In this document: positions 6,501-8,273 of the stretch, in pieces | Layout: every line of letters begins with the position of its first letter | Position numbering within the stretch: position 1 is the first letter of the stretch | NCBI GenBank assembly: GCA_003132865.1 | Contig: PKYZ01000864.1 | Span: 1,679-9,951, forward strand | Length of the DNA stretch: 8,273 nucleotides | DNA from: Bryobacterales bacterium | GTDB lineage: Bacteria > Acidobacteriota > Terriglobia > Bryobacterales > Bryobacteraceae | Direction: 5' to 3' | Made by a program: the position numbers and the translations under genes | Notes under the pieces: generated by a model | Databases searched by the model: none | Told to the model about the DNA's origin: nothing | The model's input: only the letters and a program-made list of their open reading frames with translations

Positions 6501-8234
6501 GAACAGCCCGGCGCCGACGACATCCAACACGCTCCCGGTATTTACCTGGAAGGTTCCGTTGTTGGTCACGCCGCTCGAATTCGGAATAATGAACAGCTCG
6601 GTGGGCTGATTGGCGAGGATGGTCCCGCCGGCATTGTTGACCAGGCCCAGATTGCTATTCCCAATGTGACCGCCGCCTTCGATGGTGTTGCCATTGTTGG
6701 TCAGCACTTCCGTGCCTGCTGCGCCGTAGATGTAATTGCTCGAATTGTTGGAGAGAGTGATATTTCCGTTCCCGTTCAGTGTGGTGTTGCCGTCGATGTA
6801 GAGGAAAGTGTTGCTGTTGGTGGCGTTCACCTGGATCGAACCGTTGTTCGTGATCGTTCCTGCCAGGTAGGCCGTGCTGCTGTTCGGGAGCGCGATCGTC
6901 CCGAGGTTGGTGACCCCGCTCAGGATCGCACCGTTATAGAAGCTCATCGTGCTGGCGTTGACGCCGGTTCCCAGCGTGTTCAAGGTTCCGCCCGTAATGG
7001 TGGCTCCGTCGATGGTTACAGTGCCGCCGGCACTCGTCCCGGTTCCCGCCAGGCCTTCAATAGTGCCCCCGGTGTTCGTGACCGTGCCTTCGACTATCAG
7101 CGTGCCGCCGCTCGAAGCTTCGATAAGGCCGGTATTGGTGGCTCCCGAGGCGCCCGAGTTGATTGTCAGCGAATTCCCGTGGGCTGAAGTGGCATCCACC
7201 ACGCCCGCCGACTCGTTGGTGAAGGCCATGGAGCCATTTCCGATATTCCCGGAACCGGAGATGGTGTTGTTTACGTTCGTCAGGGAACTGCCGCTAGCGC
7301 TCTCCACCAGGTAGTTGCTGCTGTTGTCGGACATTGTGAGCGTGCCGCCACCCGTCAAGGTAACCGCCCCGCTCTCGTAAAAGAACGTGTTGCTGTTGCT
7401 GGCGTTGAGTTGCAAGGCTCCGGTATTGGTGATGGTTCCCTCCAGAGTCGTGGTGTTGGCATTGGGGACCTGCAAGGTCCCGGCGTTGGTCACGCCATTA
7501 AGGGTGCTGCCGCTCAGGGATGTGAATAACCCCGCGCCATTCAGTGTGCCGCCGGTCACCGTCACGCTGCCTTCCAGAGTGACGTTGGAGCCGCTGCCCG
7601 CTGTAATGGCGCCGCTACCGGTGTTGGTGAACGTGCCCCCATCCAGCGCAAGCGACCCGCCGCCGGTGGCTTCCAGCAGTCCGGTGTTGCTGAACGTTCC
7701 GTCCGGTTCGATCGTTAGGGTGTTCGAATGCGCCGATGCCCTGGCGTCGATGGTGCTTTGGTTGATTATGACCAAGCTGCCGTTGCCGATGTTGCCGCCG
7801 GCGCCCGTGATGGTCTCCGCGATGGTGAGCTGGTTTCCGGCGGTCGCGGCCAAAATGTAATTGCTGGCGTTATCCGACAAGGTGACCGATCCGGTACCCT
7901 GAATCGTGGCGGTGGGGCTGTTTATCTGCAATTCCGTGTCGGAGTTAGTGGCGTTCAAAGACAAAGTGCCGTTATTAATCAGGGTGCCCTTGATGTAGAG
8001 AGTGTTGGCATTGGGGATTTCAAGGTTTCCGTCGCTGGTGACCTTGTGCGTGGAGCCGTCGAGTTGTGCGCCGCTGGCGGCTACGAACGTTCCGGCGCCG
8101 CTCAGCGTGCCGCCCACGATATCTACGGAACCGTTGAGACCGACGGTTGAGCCGCTGCCGGCTATAATGTTGCCGCCGGTATTGGTGATCGTGCCTCCGT
8201 CAAGCGTTAGCGTCCCGCCGCCCGTGGCTTCCAA
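3378..8234 (-). CDS. Giant autotransporter-passenger-like repeat protein, 5' end missing
   Basis: At least 1,618 residues are present. It is rich in Gly, Asn, Thr, Ser and Ala, with many NxG, GTLT and TNSG turns typical of a secreted right-handed beta-helix. In order: A repeats (residues 1 to about 560, three copies), two B repeats (about 577-766), three C repeats (767-1093), a third B (about 1187-1290), then a beta domain with GILSPGNS (about 1329), YDQL (about 1370) and GGTLNV, as in autotransporter-associated proteins. A Pro/His/Met-rich linker follows (about 1446-1572; four His within 1457-1471), then a basic tail (1573-1618) with the only Cys (C1578) and Trp I see, ending GYMTYTGAH. There is no roughly 280-residue translocator barrel and no signal peptide. 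The likely role is a surface or matrix structural protein or adhesin (inference). The TTG at 8234 is not a credible start: it sits inside an A-repeat LLEATGGG motif without a ribosome site, and the frame is closed by TAA at 8243-8241. The gene is therefore truncated at its 5' end by a real junction or by an assembly break. Confidence 0.85.
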   Translation of the reverse strand: MEATGGGTLTLDGGTITNTGGNIIAGSGSTVGLNGSVDIVGGTLSGAGTFVAASGAQLDGSTHKVTSDGNLEIPNANTLYIKGTLINNGTLSLNATNSDTELQINSPTATIQGTGSVTLSDNASNYILAATAGNQLTIAETITGAGGNIGNGSLVIINQSTIDARASAHSNTLTIEPDGTFSNTGLLEATGGGSLALDGGTFTNTGSGAITAGSGSNVTLEGSVTVTGGTLNGAGLFTSLSGSTLNGVTNAGTLQVPNANTTTLEGTITNTGALQLNASNSNTFFYESGAVTLTGGGTLTMSDNSSNYLVESASGSSLTNVNNTISGSGNIGNGSMAFTNESAGVVDATSAHGNSLTINSGASGATNTGLIEASSGGTLIVEGTVTNTGGTIEGLAGTGTSAGGTVTIDGATITGGTLNTLGTGVNASTMSFYNGAILSGVTNLGTIALPNSSTAYLAGTITNNGSIQVNATNSNTFLYIDGNTTLNGNGNITLSNNSSNYIYGAAGTEVLTNNGNTIEGGGHIGNSNLGLVNNAGGTILANQPTELFIIPNSSGVTNNGTFQVNTGSVLDVVGAGLFNNFNSATNTLTGGTYNVNGGTFQFNAANIVTNAADIILTGAASQIVSDTNANALANFATNAAGGVFQLGAGRSFTTSAPGGGNFTNNGKLIVGGGDTFEVAGALSNFSGTTLSGGTYYVAGTLQFGASGSHIVTNSANLTLAGANPKLLSLTGGNLLTGFNDNASGASFTIAAGGSYSTPGNFTNAGTMDVEQASSLTVSGNLTNTGTVATNNQNQQGGANTFTVTGTLTNSTGGKVTIGVDNDTSDVANVGLLANSGTVTVGTGATLNLTSSGADTSSGAITLDGGTLDMKAGSFTNSSTIDLEQKGTLTIAGNLTNNGAITTNNANLGGGANTITVTGTLTNNTGDSVTVGANNDTSDVASVGILTNSGTVTVDKGATLKLTATGADSNTGSIALSGGTLSVQSGGAFTNSGTLDEENGGKLTVNGGMTNAGTLSTNNSNLGGAANTITVAGKLTNSTGATVTIGANNDTSDKATVGSLANSGTVTVDTGASLTLSTAATDTNSGAIAVNGTLDIKSATTLSGAGAITLTGGAITGLGAGPALTNNSTIQGSGTISNLGITNAGLLSANQAAPLIIVPTAAGLNNTGTILVSAGDTMQIGTSAGGALVNFASNTLMGGTYNLSGTLQFGASGTTIATNAANITLNGLGQMLDFGNNNILAGFNNNAAAGVFKLNSGASLTTTGGSFTNAGLFMVSAGTTFTVGGSSFNFTQTAGTTTVNGTLTSSTLGTLAVNGGSLFGGGTLGYNVVDAGILSPGNSVATTGKLTVADTYTQSAAGALDIAINGAAAGTNYDQLKVTQGATLGGTLNVTLGTGFTPTVGEHFVILTASAVSDTFATVNGLAINGSEHFAITYQAGDVVLTVVSGALPASSPDSSNMLTHLIHPAPIHPALNHGSGIKDHYGLAVSGPRLARLPATVKPIVPAIGMARTAPVSLPVSLAYPATGMRGFHPMDQFGSPVAVSAPVSTGDASVAGSFGIASASATAYNSMSSMNHLRFECGVDLKALLKTSRKQLLKGLWAAPDSPDALAIGYMTYTGAH
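4365..4676 (-). repeat. Distant third copy of repeat B
   Basis: This codes about 105 residues starting LVNFASNTLMGGTYNL, with SGTLQFGASG, TNAANITLNG, LAGFNNNAAAGVFKL and SFTNAG. These match the plan of the two B copies at 5885-6507. It is separated from them by the whole C array and a spacer, and it leads directly into the SPGNS/YDQL beta domain. Confidence 0.7.
4959..5936 (-). repeat. Repeat C: three tandem copies of 113-114 codons
   Basis: Equivalent codons fall at 5936, 5597 and 5255, giving periods of 339 and 342 bases. Each unit reads [ML-I]D-x-E, LTVxGxLTNxG, NNxNxGG, NTxTVxGxLTN, then an acidic loop, VGxLxNSGTVTV, and GAIxLxGGTL. The acidic loop is DNDTSD at residues 820-825 and NNDTSD at 933-938 and 1047-1052, a plausible Ca2+-binding turn. 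The third unit lacks its last ~15 residues. The copies are clearly homologous but not identical in DNA. Confidence 0.85.
5885..6507 (-). repeat. Repeat B: two adjacent copies of about 105 codons
   Basis: Copy 1 (about 6195-6507) and copy 2 (about 5885-6194) share LxNFxSxTLxGGTYxVxGTxQF, then IVTNxAxxxLxGA, a segment LxxFxxNAxGxxFxxGxGxSxTT, and GNFTNxGxxxV with a following VxGxL. The related third copy lies at 4365-4676. Confidence 0.7.
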
Positions 8235-8237
8235 TAG
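6556..8237 (-). repeat. Repeat A: three tandem copies of about 184-190 codons
   Basis: Units begin at the L-[LI]-E-A motif with first codons at 8237, 7679 and 7127 (periods 558 and 552 bases). Each contains GGTLxLDGGTxTNTGG, TGGTLxGxG, GVTNxGTLxxPNxxTxYLxGTITNNG, LNATNSNTxLxI, TLSDNxSNYI, an ITGxGxIGNGS element and a closing TNTG. The inner I-G-N codon falls at 7788, 7242 and 6663. The array is cut at its 5' end by the junction near 8239. Confidence 0.85.
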
Positions 8238-8239
8238 GC

Positions 8240-8273
8240 GTTAAAATAAGCCATTGCATTTTGTTCTAGTTCT
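8240..8273. other. AT-rich end segment unrelated to the repeat gene
   Basis: These 34 bases are about 29% G+C (10 of 34), far below the rest of the window. They replace the expected continuation of the A-repeat code. The minus-strand frame of the repeat gene meets TAA at 8243-8241. In another minus-strand frame there is a short ATG-led stretch (MAYFNAYW) that runs into the repeat gene out of frame and stops soon after. No promoter or ribosome site is convincing. It could be an assembly artefact at a contig end or a genuine recombination junction. Confidence 0.6.

Noticed and set aside
8232..8234. TTG as a genuine start for the repeat protein
   Set aside because: It is an internal Leu codon of the repeat motif LLEATGGG, has no ribosome site and would give a secreted-type protein no signal peptide.

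Overview
The window is GC-rich bacterial DNA. It most resembles Acidobacteriota of the Solibacter/Bryobacter type. That placement rests on the kinds of protein present (a Tat-exported enolase-superfamily enzyme, a huge Asn/Thr/Gly repeat protein with an SPGNS-type end, and a Cys/His-rich small protein beside a metal-locus outer-membrane-type protein). It is an inference from family resemblance, not a database result.

Left part, minus strand (about 91-1794): two genes read leftward. The first encodes a 114-residue exported Cys/His-rich protein (1450-1794). After 75 bases comes a 427-residue protein with a signal peptide (91-1374), of a conserved but uncharacterised family often found beside copper/silver efflux genes. 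They look like the end of a metal-homeostasis operon, but no efflux pump lies in the window. Two small hairpins sit at bases 1-40, downstream of the second gene.

Middle, plus strand (1816-3252): a 478-residue enolase-superfamily enzyme of the muconate-lactonizing type, with recognisable metal ligands and two catalytic lysines, carrying a Tat signal peptide. Its start codon is only 21 bases from that of the divergent small gene, so any separate promoters must overlap coding sequence.

Right part, minus strand (3378-8237): one very large, Cys-free repeat protein fragment (at least 1,618 residues) of the autotransporter-passenger / beta-helix type. It is a mosaic of three repeat classes: A (about 185 aa, three tandem copies), B (about 105 aa, two adjacent copies plus one distant) and C (113-114 aa, three tandem copies). 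These are followed by a compact SPGNS/YDQL beta domain, a Pro/His/Met-rich linker and a short basic tail holding the only Cys and Trp that I see. There is no outer-membrane beta-barrel. The gene converges on the enolase-type gene, and a good rho-independent terminator for it lies at 3319-3348. Its 5' end is broken: repeat-coding sequence stops abruptly at about 8239 and meets 34 bases of AT-rich sequence with an in-frame stop, so the true start and signal peptide are missing.

The three units do not obviously form one pathway. Two of them (the small metal-type protein with its partner, and the enolase-type enzyme) share a very tight divergent start region. All encoded products appear to be exported, or belong to exported families.
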